Source of the DNA: Kalaharituber pfeilii
Lineage: Eukaryota; Ascomycota; Pezizomycetes; Pezizales; Pezizaceae
DNA length: 64,000 nucleotides
Direction: 5' to 3'
Assembly: GCA_015179045.1 (NCBI GenBank)
Contig: WHUZ01000063.1
Span: 1 to 64,000, forward strand
Positions within the stretch are counted from its first letter, which is position 1, and every line of letters starts with the position of its first letter. This document shows positions 1 through 12,116 of this stretch, piece by piece. The notes beneath the pieces were generated by a model. The model did no database searches. It saw only the letters and a list, made by a program, of their open reading frames with translations, and was not told the DNA's origin. The translations under genes and the position numbers were made by a program.

Positions 1-32
1 GTTCGGGACGTACTCTGCCTGCGGGGGAGTAA

Positions 33-252
33 TGTTATGGCTTGGCGTGCCATGGCAGCAGAGGGAAGCTGATTACTAGTACGTGTGGATGTCTAAGGGA
101 GCCAAGATCCTTGACCACATGCGCAAACGTAAGCGAGTCACTGACTGGCTCGTATGGATACTCCTATATATACCGACCGCACTACCGGCTGGTACTGGTA
201 GTTCTACCTTTTAGTACAACGGTTTGTAAATGGTCGGTTGCAATCCATAACA
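33..252 (+). repeat. 220-bp solo LTR, family S220, copy 1
   Basis: The element starts TGTTATGG and ends CCATAACA, an 8-bp terminal inverted repeat of the TG..CA type. It has an internal TATA box (CTCCTATATATACC), which sets the strand. Two other copies of exactly the same length lie at 7417-7636 (minus) and 58499-58718 (plus). The 58499 copy has a perfect 5-bp TSD, which supports the solo-LTR reading. This copy is flanked by AGTAA and ATAAT, so no clear TSD remains. C-to-T and G-to-A differences from the 58499 copy fit RIP. A short TIR transposon (MITE) is the alternative. Confidence 0.7.
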
Positions 253-846
253 ATAATCATAACCTCAATACGAGCTTTATAAACCTTTTTTAGATTTATT
301 AGGATTTTTTGTAGAGAATTAGATTGTAAAAGTAAAATTGAAATTGATTGTATATAAAAGGAGCCAAATATCTATACAAGTTCTTTATTCAATACCCAAT
401 AGATCCTCTGCTATAGCATATAATTGCAAGTAAGGTAATATGATATATATAAAAAAAAAACATTGGTATATAGATAAGTATATAGAATTTAGTAAGAAAT
501 TCATAAAAAGAAACAAGACTAAGGTCCAAGCAGAGGTTTAATAGAAAAAAACAAATTTATATTAAACTATTTTCTTGTACTAGCTTTTACATTAATTAGA
601 ATTATGTACTATGTCTAGACTATCCTGTCTCTAGAATCTTCTAAATAATAGAATTATAGAGTTAGATCTTTATGCAAAGAATGAGCAGAATAATATTATT
701 CTATTAGTACTAGTACCTAGATTTTAGGCTATCTTATATAGCTAAACATCTGATATATAGTGTTAGATAATACTAATCAATTACTATCAGTAGCCAGTTC
801 TACTACCAACTGGTATAATATTTGAGTAAATCTCTTAGGACGCGAT
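253..846. other. AT-rich RIP-type spacer, no gene seen
   Basis: This stretch is TpA-rich and has no reading frame that I can assign. A TATA-like run (TTGTATATAAAAGGAGCC) near 347-364 resembles the promoters of the nearby LTRs, so a degraded LTR could lie here, but I could not find matching ends. Confidence 0.4.
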
Positions 847-1723
847 TGTTATGGAAGTGGTAAATGCAGAAAGTTACCGTCTATCAGGTCAAAAAGACAC
901 TTAACTAGCAATACTCGTTAGTACTTTATGTAGCTCATAGAGTACTTATTTATACGATTGCAGTACCTTTCAGCTATCGCATGTTGCCTACCTCACATAT
1001 GTGTATTTCATATACGCTTGCATTTTTCGCTATTTACGCGCTCTATCGGCTGCCCATACTATGATTGTAGTGAATCTATAATAGTACCCGTCCTCTTAGT
1101 GCAACTTCTCTGAGTTGCTATATGAGTCTGCCCCCACTCTGGCCATCGTGAATTATTCCATGCACTGTGTTATATAACCCTTCCAACCAAGATGTCAGCC
1201 AGGGATCCAATACGTCACTTCATTCTTGCTGCTGCCTCAGATGCATTGCACAAGCACCACCCATCACTTGGCATGCTGGGATTATATAGTGTCACCTAAT
1301 ATCAATATTGTACCATCTTACATGGCCTTCCATATTGCTCTTGGCTCTGGCTCTGGCTCATGGCTCTCACTCTTTGGCTCCTGGCTCAAGTAAGGTCTTA
1401 CTTTCTGTGACTTTAATATCTAATACTCAAGGAATTGGTGAGATAAATTAAGCATCAAACCAGTGACTAGTTTATTGCTAGTCAACTGTTACAGAGATGG
1501 TAAACGCAGAAAGTTACTATCCACCAGATCAAAAAGACACTTGAGTAGTGATACTCAATAGTCCTCTATGTAGCTTATATAGTACTCACTTATGCGATTG
1601 CGGTACCTTTCGGCTGTCACATGTTGCCTACATCGCATATGCGTATTTCATACATGCTTGCATTTTTTGCTATTTATGCACTCCATTGGCCGTCTACACT
1701 ACGGTCGCAGTGAACCTGTAATA
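847..1723 (+). mobile_element. Small LTR retrotransposon (TRIM-like), 877 bp
   Basis: Two direct repeats of exactly 237 bp (847-1083 and 1487-1723) flank a 403-bp interior with no credible coding capacity. The whole unit is bounded by a perfect 5-bp TSD, GCGAT (842-846 and 1724-1728). The LTRs start TGTTA and end TAATA; the final TA is a plausible RIP product of CA. The two LTRs differ mostly by transitions. The interior contains a short GGCTCT-type repeat near 1345-1385. Size and lack of genes fit a terminal-repeat retrotransposon in miniature, which would need proteins from another LTR element. Strand is nominal. Confidence 0.75.
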
Positions 1724-1728
1724 GCGAT

Positions 1729-2530
1729 ATAGGCTAGTACAATATATTATTAGCTTAATATGCTTTACCTTTACCAGAAGACTATGAAGATATTAGAAAA
1801 TAGTGAATTGTATGAAATTAATATAAAGAAGTATCGAGATAAGTAGTCTATTAACATGCTAATAATAAGCAATATCTATAGGCAGGTAAGATATATGCTA
1901 TAATATTTTAATGGGCTTGGGAGGCATTTTTAATTATCTGATTGAGACAACTTACAATACTAGATAAACTATGCTTAGACGTTATAAGAAATATATTCCG
2001 AGCATGTTATAGTAAATGAGGATATGGCTACTGGTATACATCTCCTACTGGGGGCAAAGGTCATAATCGAAAAAACTTATAACCAGCTGTAGTGTAAACT
2101 GCTATGAGAAGTATTATCACAGCTAAACAGAATGATCTCCAATATAGAGGAGAAATACCAAGGGAGCATAAATTTCTTCTTGAGATAGTTCTATAGTCAC
2201 CCACTTTATGATAGTATAGCTAGTACTAGCTTTAAGTCATTTGTACTAGCAGTAATATAAGGATCATATGCTACAGCAGTATCTTATACCTCAGATGCAA
2301 AATAATATAGTATTATACTTTCAAGAAGCTTAATATAATTTTAAGTATTAGTTACCTTATAAAATATAGAACTTTACCTCTATATATTAAAAACAAGCCA
2401 ATTGAGCTAGCATAGCTACACTTGGTAGCATACCTTCCAAGCCTTGCTTAGCTAGAGTTACTATTCAATTTCCCTACTACTCATAAATACATTATAGAGG
2501 AATATTTCTATATGAAAACTATAGCTACCA
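1729..2530. other. RIP-degraded AT-rich DNA, unassigned
   Basis: The stretch is dense in TA dinucleotides and stop codons in all frames. It is probably an old transposon, but no family motif is readable. Confidence 0.35.
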
Positions 2531-2917
2531 TAGTAGTAACTATGATACTAATAGAAAAAATAAAGCCATATATGGGCTAAAGTAATACTCATTAGTAAGG
2601 TCACATGTGTAAGATAAAAAAAAAAGCTATATTTAAGAAGCAAGATATAAATATATAGGCTCAATCAGAGGGGAAGGTAGTTTATTAATTGTATGTAGAT
2701 AGGACTGTGAAAGTAGGTAAGAAAATAGAGAGATATAGATACATAAGACATATATAGAGATACATAGATATAGATAGATATGAACATGTACAGACAAGAT
2801 AATTAAAGACTCTTTTCTTGATATTTGATTATTGAAGCTATTCTTGAGGCTTTATTCTACCAGCTCTAGATACTAGTACTTATATAAAATAGTAAATACT
2901 ATTAAATCGTTATCACA
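2531..2917 (+). repeat. Solo LTR, family D, copy 1 (RIP-mutated)
   Basis: The sequence aligns end to end with the GC-richer copy at 61125-61513, sharing the stretches around TATATAGGCTCA and GATTATTGA. Differences are overwhelmingly C-to-T and G-to-A, so this is the RIP-damaged copy. It ends ATCACA like the other copy; its first bases are too altered to confirm TG or to show a TSD. Confidence 0.6.
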
Positions 2918-3338
2918 ATAGGAGTTAGATTCTAATCTGAAAGTAGGTTAGGGCATTTTGTCACGAACCTAGACTAGAGCTGCAGCACTCAAGATTGCTG
3001 TTCTAGCACTCAAGGCCCGATAAGCTAAATATATTATTAGTAAAATTTATACTACAATATAGCATAAAAGATATTTTTCTTATTCTATCTTAATAAGTAG
3101 CCATATACAGGGTCATATAAAAGAAAAAAAAAAAAGATATTCTTCAAGTTCTATGTTATACATATATCATATTGGTAGCTAATATATGCTAGCAGTCATC
3201 TTCACAATACTATAACATATTCTTTGTCAAGACTGATAGTACTCTTAGACTGAAGTACTTAAAAGAAGATATTATGAACTTCGATTGTCTATAATTTATA
3301 ACTGATAGACTACCATTCTATACTGTTAGCTATAAACT
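2918..3338. other. AT-rich spacer before the gypsy element
   Basis: No gene or repeat end is recognised. Runs of A (about 3123-3135) and TA-rich sequence indicate RIP-type decay. Confidence 0.35.
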
Positions 3339-3788
3339 TGTAAGAAATACAGTAAGGCATGTAGCTAGAGAATAACCTATAGTATTTATGGGTACAGAGG
3401 TATATGATATAAGAAAGAGTAGCTATATTATTACTATTAAGTTGACTAGTATAGACTCATTATAAGAGAGTGAATAAGCTGATATTTATAGACAAAGTAA
3501 ATAAGTACTAAACAATTAGATAATAACAATACATATACATACATACATAAAGCATTGCTAATATTATGATAAAAGAGAATATAAGGAAAACTATTAAGAT
3601 TATTAGCAGTACTACTCTTTAGTCTATTGAGATAATTCTGAGTTATATTAGTATATAGTTAGTCACTGTATATTGTATTGTACTAAGGTCATGATCATAC
3701 TAATCTGTCATTTAACTGCTACTATCACTAGCTATATTCAGCTATCTAACTCCTTTCGACAACTTGCTTTAGTGGAGCAGTTATTACA
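3339..3788 (-). repeat. 3' LTR of the gypsy element
   Basis: Direct repeat of 12276-12721. On the minus strand it starts TGTAATAACTG and ends CTTACA. It is more heavily TA-mutated than the right copy. Confidence 0.75.
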
Positions 3789-3804
3789 GTATCTACCTTT
3801 TCTA
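3789..3804 (-). other. Polypurine tract of the gypsy element
   Basis: On the minus strand AGAAAAGGTAGATA lies directly upstream of the 3' LTR. This is where reverse transcription of an LTR element primes plus-strand synthesis. Confidence 0.5.
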
Positions 3805-4289
3805 AACTTGAGCTTCTAATCAGGCTACCATAAGATAGCCATAAAATGAAAGTAGTAATCCAATATACAACAATAACTCTTAAAAGCATGTGGAAACAAA
3901 ATCGAAGATACAAGAACTATACAAATGATATAATTTGATCAGTAAGCAGTTTAAGCAAAGCCTTTCCTGCTCTTTTTTTTCTCTTAATACTGTAAAAAGA
4001 GCTGAAAATATTAGAAAACAAATATAAACAAGCAAAGGAAATAAGAAAAATGAAGAAAAGATTATATATACTAGCAGAGTACATTATTAAAGGCAATAAA
4101 TAAATAAATTTGATTTAATCTTTTTTTTTCTGCTTAATGGCTCTTTTTATTTTTCCATGTTTACTTATTTGGTTTTGTTTGTTTAGTTGATTTCTTTAAT
4201 TTATGGGACTTGTTTAGTTTATTAGGATACTTCTAATAGAATTTATTAATAGTACTTTATATCTTAGTGAGGGTAGTAGCTAGTTCCCA

Positions 4290-6363
4290 TGTGTTTTCAT
4301 AATATAGATAACCCTTCTACTTTATTTCATATTCAAGCTTTTTATTCTATATATGACTATTAACAATATTCTCAACCTCCTAGTATTGCTCTGTATCAAT
4401 AATAATTGGTAGTAGAGCTGGTTGTTTATTTCTGAGAGTATCATCAGTAGTAGCCTTTTCTAGAAGTAAAATATAAAAAATAGGATATATATATATAGAT
4501 AGAGATACCTTTAATTTATAAGCTACTTAGCTGATAACTTTCATTACTTTGAATAGTCTAAGTTTCTTATAGTCCAGCTTGTTATAAAGTTAGTTCATTT
4601 TTATATACCTTCGAATAAGCTAAACTCGATTACCTATCTTGATCTTAGACTATGTATGAAGATTATAATTAGAATACTAAACCTATAGTTGTTAGGCAAA
4701 CTTTATTTTGTACTATAGAAGATATGTTATGGCTTAGATGGAAACTTACCTACCACTGTGGCAAGAGGCAAGGGTTCTACTATTAATTAGCTGCTATAGC
4801 TAAAGGTGAAGACTTACCTACTAAGGGGAAAATGCTGACCCTGCAATTGAACATAAGACTAATGCTGATTGACCAGACTGATTACCTGTTAGGCTTGGCT
4901 GTTGATTCTCACATCATTTAGATAGGGCAGTACTATGGAAGGGTGTATCATTCGGAATGCAGCTTGATGCATATACTCGAGTTACGGAAGCTTTATTTAT
5001 ATATACACATGCATTAGTATATTCATTATCTTTGTCCCATACTATTTTTGCATGTTTTCATTACGTGTGCCTATTACTACCGGTTGTGGTATTGATAAGG
5101 AATTGTCACATTGCCAGCCAATTATTCATTTGTTGACCCCTCATGTATGGCTGCACTAAAATCTATATAAGCACTGGCTGGTGATAGCATAGTTAGAAAA
5201 ATCAAGACACAAGTGATATCCTAAGTCCTCTATAACTCTGAACCTGTCGTTCTATCATTACATCCATAAATCGCTCTGTTCCACTGCATGCTCCCTACTG
5301 AGTAGCTGCCCTTCCAGTCTACCGTATACACCTCCATAGCCATTCCAACCTGCCATATTCATACTTCTGGGACGATGCTGGTACTGCTATTTTCCTCACC
5401 ATAGCCGTAACATCCAGTGCCTTTCAGTACCTACCAGAGCCGAGCCCCTCACACCCGTAATAAAATAATGCAAAAAATGTAATTCTTGAATTCATTCATT
5501 GACTACAAAGAATTTTGCAGATACCTGTATTAAGATATTAAGAGTTAGGTGATAACCTTAATTTGTATAAAAAGGTAAACTTTTAATACTACTTTATTTA
5601 GCATTATTGTAACTAAACTGAGCTAATAGTAGTAGTTCGACCCAATTATTTAGATGATAATTATAATATACTCGAAGGTACTACTCAAGGATTTGATTAC
5701 TACACTCTGTCTGACTATCAGTTTGTGAATGATAACTAGTAGTAAGTTGCTAATTAATATTACTGGCTTAATACAGTAAACGAGTAAAATTTGAAATGAA
5801 TACGATACTACAATCTGTAATAACCTCCTTTAGAATACTATAATAAATAAGTATGTACTTGAGGTAAAGTTGAACTAACTCTAGAGCTATAATAGTCTCA
5901 TTATAAGAAACAAAGTATACTATTTTCATGAGATAATTAACAATAACAAGTATAGAATTAAAGGATAGGGATGGAGATAATAAAGGATCTTTAGATTTAG
6001 AAAGCTTAACAATAAAGTCCATAAAAATCAAATAGTAGGAATATAGAGGAATTAAAAGTGACTGTAATTAATTATACAGCTGCTACCTTGAAGGTTTGCA
6101 TCAATTGTAAGTTTGATATATTCAGATATAATTTTCTATAAACTGCCTCATATGTGAAAAGAAAAAATTCCTAGTAATCAGTTTAATAGTTTTAGCTTGA
6201 CTAAAATATCTAGTAATAGGAGTATTATAATGTATCCAAACAATCTCAATCTTAAGCTTTCTATTATTTGAGATAAAGACAAGTCCATTAAAAAGAATAA
6301 AACTATCTGAAAAAGAATATACAGATAAAATAGACTTTGATACTGCTTTTGTAGTAAGCTCAT
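4290..6363 (-). pseudogene. Gypsy integrase and chromodomain remnant
   Basis: At 5768-6031 the minus strand reads a retroviral-type integrase core: MDFIVKLSKSKD holds the first catalytic Asp, and EVITDC the second Asp region. Further downstream (about 4500-4650) KIGNRV and KLRLFKVM match the integrase C-terminal DNA-binding part. At about 4330-4440 a degraded chromodomain follows (EQY.EVENIVNSHI.NKKLEYEIK). Numerous TAA/TAG codons interrupt it, and a 738-bp solo LTR at 4725-5462 splits core from C-terminus. The chromodomain places the element among chromoviruses. Integrase joins element cDNA to the host chromosome. Confidence 0.75.
4725..5462 (+). repeat. Solo LTR, family L700, copy 1
   Basis: It starts TGTTATGG and ends CCGTAATA (CA to TA). 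It matches the full length of 13373-14047 in the same orientation and of 11401-12116 in reverse. Flanks are AGATA and AAATA, a 5-bp TSD with one G-to-A change. It is inserted in the integrase C-terminal region of the minus-strand gypsy element, so it is younger than that element, yet it is itself RIP-mutated. Confidence 0.8.
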
Positions 6364-6559
6364 TCTTTAGCTTAGTAATGAATGAATTATATTTATAAGC
6401 TTGTGTAATCCTAGTTACTAAAGTACTATCTATACATTGGGCCTCAATATTTCTCAGCTCAATTGTAGCAAGTTGTAGCTGTTGTAGTTTTAATACACAA
6501 TACTCTTACTTTATAGAGATATCTTAGTAGTTAGGTCTTTATAATAGGATATTAGCTTG

Positions 6560-8760
6560 AAAATTCTTCATACCTGGCTGATGTATAATAATAAAATTAT
6601 AAGATATTAATATCTCTAACCAACACACTTGTCTATAATTAAGTACCTTCATAGTAGTGAATGCTTAGAGGTTTTGATAATCAAAGTAAACTGGAATTTT
6701 ATATTTAGCACCTTCTAAGTATACCCTCTATTTATATAAAGCAGCAACAATAGCTAGTAACTTATTATTATAAATTTTATAGTTTATTTCTACTGGAAGA
6801 AGTTTGTGACTATAAAAGGCAATAGAATAAAAAAATATTTACTTCCAAATCATGCTGAAAAAGGCATGCATCAATAACAAAGTTAGATACATCTGTTTCT
6901 ACTATTAGAGGTAATTCAGAATCAAAGTGCTATAGTACTAGCACTATAGTAAAGGATTGTTTTGTATACTTAAATGCTTTTTGACAATTTTCTATCTAAT
7001 TGAATTGCGTATTTTTCTAGAGGAGATTAGTAAATAGTGAAACAATAAGAGTATACTTTGATATGAATTGATGATAAAAGTTAATAATACCTAGGAATAA
7101 TATTATATCCTTTACTGATATTAGTACAGGCTATAATATCACTAATTCGACTTTAGAGGGATCCATTTTGATACCATCTTTTCTAATAATATATCCTAGA
7201 AACTCAACTTTTTTAGCATAAAATATACACTTTTTAAGTTTAATAATAAGGTTATTATTATCCAACTTTCCCAATACCTTAGTAATATAATCTTTATCTT
7301 CCTATAGATTTAAAGAGAAAATAAAAATATTGTCAAGAAAGGCAATTATAAAGTAGTTAAGATAAGATCAAAGAATATTATTTATTAATCTTTAGAAGAA
7401 TGCAAGAGTATTTGTCTGTTACGGATTGTAACCAACCATTCACAAACCATTGCACTAAAAGGTAGAACTACCGGTACCACCCAATAGTACAGTCGGTATA
7501 TATAGGAGTATCTGTACAGGCCAGTTAGCGACTCGCTTATATTTGTGTACCTGGTTAAGGATCTTGGCTCCCTTAGACATCCATACGTACTAGTAATTAG
7601 CTTCCCTCTGCTGCTATGGCATGCCAAGCTGTGAGCCTAAAGGGTATAACTATATACTTATAGTAGCCATACTTTGTTTAAAATGTAGTTTTTTTACTTA
7701 TCACCTTCAGCTATTTATATTAGATTTTATACTTCATAAAGATCAATTTTTATAAAATACTTAGCTCTACGAATGTAATCTAGAAGCTCTTGTATTAATA
7801 GTATAGGATAGTGAATTTTAATCATAATATGATTCAAGCGTCTATAGTCAATATATAAGTAAAGGCTTCTATCTTTCTTTTTAGTAAACAGTATAGAAGC
7901 CTTAGCAGATGAACAAGACTACTAAACAAAACTATTGACTAAATTTTTATTCAAATATTCTCGAAGTATCTGTAATTCAGTTTTAGAAAGTATATAAATT
8001 AGTCCAAATAGTGGTTGTGTTCTAGGCTGTAATGGAATCCTATGATTCTATAATTAGTATAAAGGTAAAATAGCAGCTTCTATAGTAGAGAAAATACAAC
8101 AAAAACTTTAATACTTCTCAGGAAGAGTAGAAGTTATCTTGGCAGCTGATTTAACTATTATAGTAATAATAACTCTATATGGTATCCCTGGAGATTATTT
8201 CCTTGCCTTAAGTAACTAATAAAATACAGAAGTAGATATGAAAGAAATATTGATTATTGGTATAAGAGGAGCTGATGTAAAGAAACTAGATGTACAAAAT
8301 GGCTTTAGATTGCATAAAACTGAAAAAGAATTTATTAAAGAGATATTCAGTGAAAATAAGTAATGTGAATAGCAAAATGAAGATTCAAAGCTAATACTAT
8401 TATTTACTCAATTAATTATAAGATTGTGTAAGTATAACCAGAGAATACCTAAAACAATATCATAATTCTTAATAGAAATAATATGAAAGAAGAGCTCCTT
8501 AGTATGCAAATAAATAGATAGAGATAAGGGTACAGTATAATGAGTAATTCAATTACCAGAAATAGAAGATCCATCAATAGCATTAAGATCAATAGGAACC
8601 AAATGCAAAACAAGAGGTACATTATATGCTGCAATGAATAATTAATCAATGAAATAGAAAGAAGCACTACAGTCGATCATAATAGTAACAGAAACAGATA
8701 AAAAACTCGAACGAATAATACTAGTAGTAGTAAGATAAGATTCAGAAGTTGCACTAAGAT
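6560..8760 (-). pseudogene. Gypsy protease, reverse transcriptase and RNase H remnant
   Basis: Reading leftwards: a protease-like DCSASFYFID at about 8650-8700 (normal families have D-S/C-G-A-S), then RT with QPRTQPLFGLIYILSKTELQ, YIDYRRLN and KIDLYEV at about 7640-8040. The 220-bp LTR at 7417-7636 splits the RT. RT resumes with FLDNIFIFS (the YLDD box, here with D-to-N) near 7325-7350, the thumb KCIFYAKKVEFLGYII, then RNase H ETDVSNFVIDACLF near 6860-6900. Many stops and missing acidic residues show it is inactive. Confidence 0.75.
7417..7636 (-). repeat. 220-bp solo LTR, family S220, copy 2
   Basis: Reverse-complement copy of 58499-58718, with the same 220-bp length. On the plus strand it starts TGTTACGG. 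It interrupts the RT domain of the gypsy remnant. Flanking 5-mers (TTGTC, CTAAA) do not match, so the TSD is lost or the end was altered. Confidence 0.7.
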
Positions 8761-8883
8761 ATATTGTGATGATTGTACCCCCTACCTCACTCAGGACAGG
8801 GCTTATTAGTTCGCCTAAGCTTTGCCTTCTACTGAATTAGAAGAAGTCGATTCATTGGAAGTAGTCATAAAAGAAACATTAAT

Positions 8884-9857
8884 TCATTCTTTCTTTTTAG
8901 AGTCAGGATTTGGTGTCAAAGAAGTAGTATGATGATTTGAAGTAGAATGACATTCGGCTGCTCGATGACCAGGCCTTCTACAAGAGAAAGATAACTTCTG
9001 CTTGAGTCTATAAGCTCGCTCTTGAGGGGTAAGGTTGATCGATGTCTTTGGAGAAGTAGATTTATTTGAGATAGGAGAAGGTCTAGAAGTATTAATAGTA
9101 GATAGATCCATTGGTTCTGGCCTATAATAGCTATATTGTATTGGCTTCAAAGACTATTCGGAAAGTAAACGAGCTTCTTGAGCACATTTGTATAAGTGAT
9201 TGTCAATACGAATAGCTTTCTCAATAAGATCTGCCAACTTCCCTGGTCATTTCTCTTTTCCCAATTCATCCTTAACTCGTCCCTTCAGTCCTCTATAGAA
9301 TCGCCAGTACAAAGCTTCTTCGTTCCAGGTGAAAAAGAAGGCAACTTGTTAGAAATGAGATGCATAATTAGCACCTAACCCGGTCTGTATAAGGCATTCA
9401 ATAGTACATTTAGCATTGGCACGTGTATCGATATCACCATATGTTTGTTCGAGCGCTTCACAGAATGCAGTAAAATCGTCCAAAAGTCGGGATTATCTTA
9501 TCTCAGAACCATTCAGGGTGCGTATATGTGGCTCAAACTATAAGAAAGTAGGACTTCTCAACAATGAGGCTGCATAGAGAACTTTAGTGTAATCATTCGG
9601 GAACTGTTAAGGATGAAGTTCGATTTGCAGACGAACTTGGGACAGGAACAGTTGAAGCTTCAACTGAGTACCAGAAAATATATCAGGTGCTTTGGTCTTA
9701 GGTGTGAGTGCTTGAGAATCAGTAATTGACATGGTAGGCATGACTGCTAAATTTTGAAGATTAGTAACCATACCATAAAGCTCACTCACCATATCTTATA
9801 ATATCTGGAAATACTGCATCTGCTCTAGAGTCAATCAAAGGTCATATAAAGTGGACA
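8884..9857 (-). pseudogene. Gypsy gag remnant with zinc knuckle
   Basis: The minus strand encodes a Retrotrans_gag-like capsid: LTPKTKAPDIFSGTQ, then YTKVLYAASLLRSPTF and LDDFTAFCEALEQTYGD. A CCHC-type knuckle follows near 8940-8990 (SFSCRRPGHRAAEC, with the first Cys pair altered). Several stop codons interrupt it. The gag 5' part is separated from its leader (12117-12275) by the LTR element at 9858-12116. Gag packages element RNA into cytoplasmic particles. Confidence 0.7.
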
Positions 9858-10062
9858 TGTTACGGGCGTGAGGGGCTCGGCTCCGGTGGGCGCTGGAAGG
9901 GACCGGATGTTACGGCTACGGGGCGTGTATACGGCGGTGCCGGCGTCGTCCCAGAAGTGTGTATACGGCGGTGCCGGGGTGGCTACGGAGGTGTATGTTC
10001 GGCAGACCGGAAGGGCAGCTACTAGGTGTGGAGCACGCAGCGGAGCGGAGCGATTTACAGGC

Positions 10063-11400
10063 GTTTTACTTCCCCTTTGTCTTCCTTCTTTGGCTTCGGT
10101 TGTCTTTCCACCACTTCTTTTCGCAGCATGACGTGATCTTGTACCTGATGCATCGGTTGCCTTTTCTCTGAGTTAGTTCTTCAGGTATGTCATCGCTCTT
10201 CTTGTTCTTCGGAGGTGGAGGTGGCTGTATCGTAGAGCTGCTGCGGAAGGGGGTGATGTTTGTCATGGTGGTGGAGGGAGTGAAGCGCTTATTTCCCAGG
10301 CTTTCCCAGGGCGTCGGCAATGGAAACTTCCATTGGTTCTAATGGCTTCGATACTCAGGATGGCCCGCTAGAAAGTTCCGGACATCTTCCAAATGCTGGC
10401 GGAGACGTCGGAAATGAGGACAGGGTCGGGGGTCTTTGCCACGTTATTGAACTCATCGATCTCAATTAAGAAATCCTGCATCCTACCCTACTGCTTGTGT
10501 GCGAATGTTTCGAGCACCCTCAGCAATGGCTGAGGAGTCCTGGAAGGTTATACGCAGTAGGGTGAGAGCTGTGGCATATAACACTCAGGGGTTCCGACGG
10601 AAAAGGTGAGGGCAGGGCCCTTCAAGCGAGAGGTTTCGTCGTCGGCAGTGATTCGCGAACTGCTGGTCCATCGTTGGACCAGGAAAAGAAAGTTATCAAG
10701 CTCTTTTGCATCCCCATCAGACTTTTCTGAAGGGTGGAATTTTCGCAGGAGGCGGAGGAGGCCCCCATAGCGTCAACTGACGGATGAGGAGGCGTCGAAT
10801 CTCGGGCTCGGCGGGAGCCGCGAGGAGACATACGAGGAGGAAGAAGGCCCCATGGCAGTGCTTGACTCGTGGGGATAACGAAGAGGCGTAGGGTCTCGTA
10901 CTCGACGAGAACCGCAAGGCGGGGCACGAGGAGGAGGAGTACCGGCACCATCAATACCCGGCGGAGGAGGTCCTCCGGGATCAGCTTTTAGTGCACCGTG
11001 CGATTTGCCGACTCGGGTCGGGGAACATTTGCAGGTTGCAGAGGAAACCGCACCATCAGTACCCGGCGGAGGAGACACTTCGGAGGAGAGCCTTTTGGAC
11101 CTGGGTAGGCCAAGGAGGCTGCGCTGGCTGCTGCAACACTTGATCACGCATACTTGCCGTAGCTAGGCAACGTGGGTTATGGTGTTTGCAGTTCTTGCTG
11201 GCTGTGAGAGAGAGGGGTGGATACATTACCTTGAAACCTTTTTTCCTGGAAACAGGCTCAGGCGATGTGTATTCGCTTGCTCATTATGGAAGTTGGCGAC
11301 ATCTCCGGGGAGAGGTCCTCGAGGAAGAGGAGGCAGTGGATGAGCCTTCCGGTGCCGACATTGTGGAGGCGGGGTGGTAGGTGAAGGAGGAGCAGTGTAA
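10063..11400 (-). pseudogene. Degenerate interior coding region of the LTR element
   Basis: No family is recognised with confidence. Just inside the full LTR the minus strand has a start reading MSAPEGSSTASSSSRTSPRR (11284-11360), soon followed by stops. Further on are Pro/Ser-rich stretches with a duplicated PPPPGTDGA / PPPPGIDGA unit, DGDAKELDNFLSWSND (about 10690-10740), and a Lys/Arg-rich segment ending KKWWKDNRSQRRKTKGK (about 10070-10120). The FLSWSND part could be a very diverged gag, or the cargo could be a captured host gene. A purine-rich run (10067-10092 on minus) sits where a polypurine tract would be. Frames break repeatedly. Confidence 0.4.
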
Positions 11401-12116
11401 TGTTACGGGCGTGAGGAGCTCAGCTCCGGTGGGCGCTGGAAGGGACCGGATGTTACGGCGGTGCCGGCGTCGTCCCAGAAGTGTGTATACGGCGGTGCCG
11501 GGGTGGCTACGGAGGTGTATGTTCGGCGGACCGGAAGGGCAGCTACTCGGTGTGGAGCACGCAGCGGAGCGGAGTGATTCACGGGAGTATTGAGGGAACG
11601 ATAGGTTCAGAGTTATAGAGAAACTAGAGAACACCGCTAGTGTCTTGATTCTTCTAACTATGCTATCGCCAGCCGGCACTTATATAGACTTCAGCGCAGC
11701 CATACATGAGTAGTCAACAAATGAATAATTGGCTGGCAACGCGGCGATTCCTTATCAATGCCAGGTAATAGGCACACGTAACGAAAACATGCAAAAATAG
11801 TACGGGACAAAGATAACGAATGTACTAATGCATGTGCGTATATTAATAAAGCTTCCGTAACTCGAGTATATGCATCAAGCTGCATTCCAAATGGCACACC
11901 CTTCCGTAGTACTGCCCTATCTAAATAATACGAGAATCAACAGCCAAGCCTAACGGGTGATCAGTCCGGTCAATCAGCATTGGTCTTATGTTCGATTACA
12001 GGGTCAGCGTTATCCCCTTGGCAGGTAAGTCTTCACCTTTAGCCGTGACAGCTAATAGTAGTGGAACCCTTGCCCCTTGCCACAGTGGTAGGCAAGTTCC
12101 CACCTTAGCCGTAACA
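11401..12116 (-). repeat. LTR, family L700, complete copy in the non-autonomous element
   Basis: Reverse complement of the 13373-14047 repeat, bounded by TGTTACGGG and CCGTAACA. It has a TATA box (TCTATATAAG on the minus strand in the related copy) and, near its 3' end, a duplicated GTGTATACGGCGGTGCC-type unit. Confidence 0.75.

Larger units (their letters stand above)
9858..12116 (-). mobile_element. Non-autonomous LTR element with GC-rich interior, inserted in gypsy gag
   Basis: On the minus strand a complete L700 LTR (12116 to 11401) is followed by a 1.34-kb interior (11400 to 10063) and the last about 205 bp of a second L700 LTR (10062 to 9858). Flanks are GGACA (9853-9857) and GGGCA (12117-12121), a TSD with one G-to-A change; removing 9858-12116 and one 5-mer rejoins the gypsy leader with its gag. 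Both LTR pieces share the ends TGTTACGGGCGTGAGG. The second LTR lacks U3 and R, so the copy is broken or rearranged. Interior GC content is unlike the AT-rich host element, so insertion came after most RIP. Confidence 0.7.

Noticed and set aside
9868..10171. Overlapping plus-strand open frames at the start of the non-autonomous LTR element
   Set aside because: They lie within the LTR fragment and its flank, antisense to the element, in GC-rich sequence with no conserved motif.
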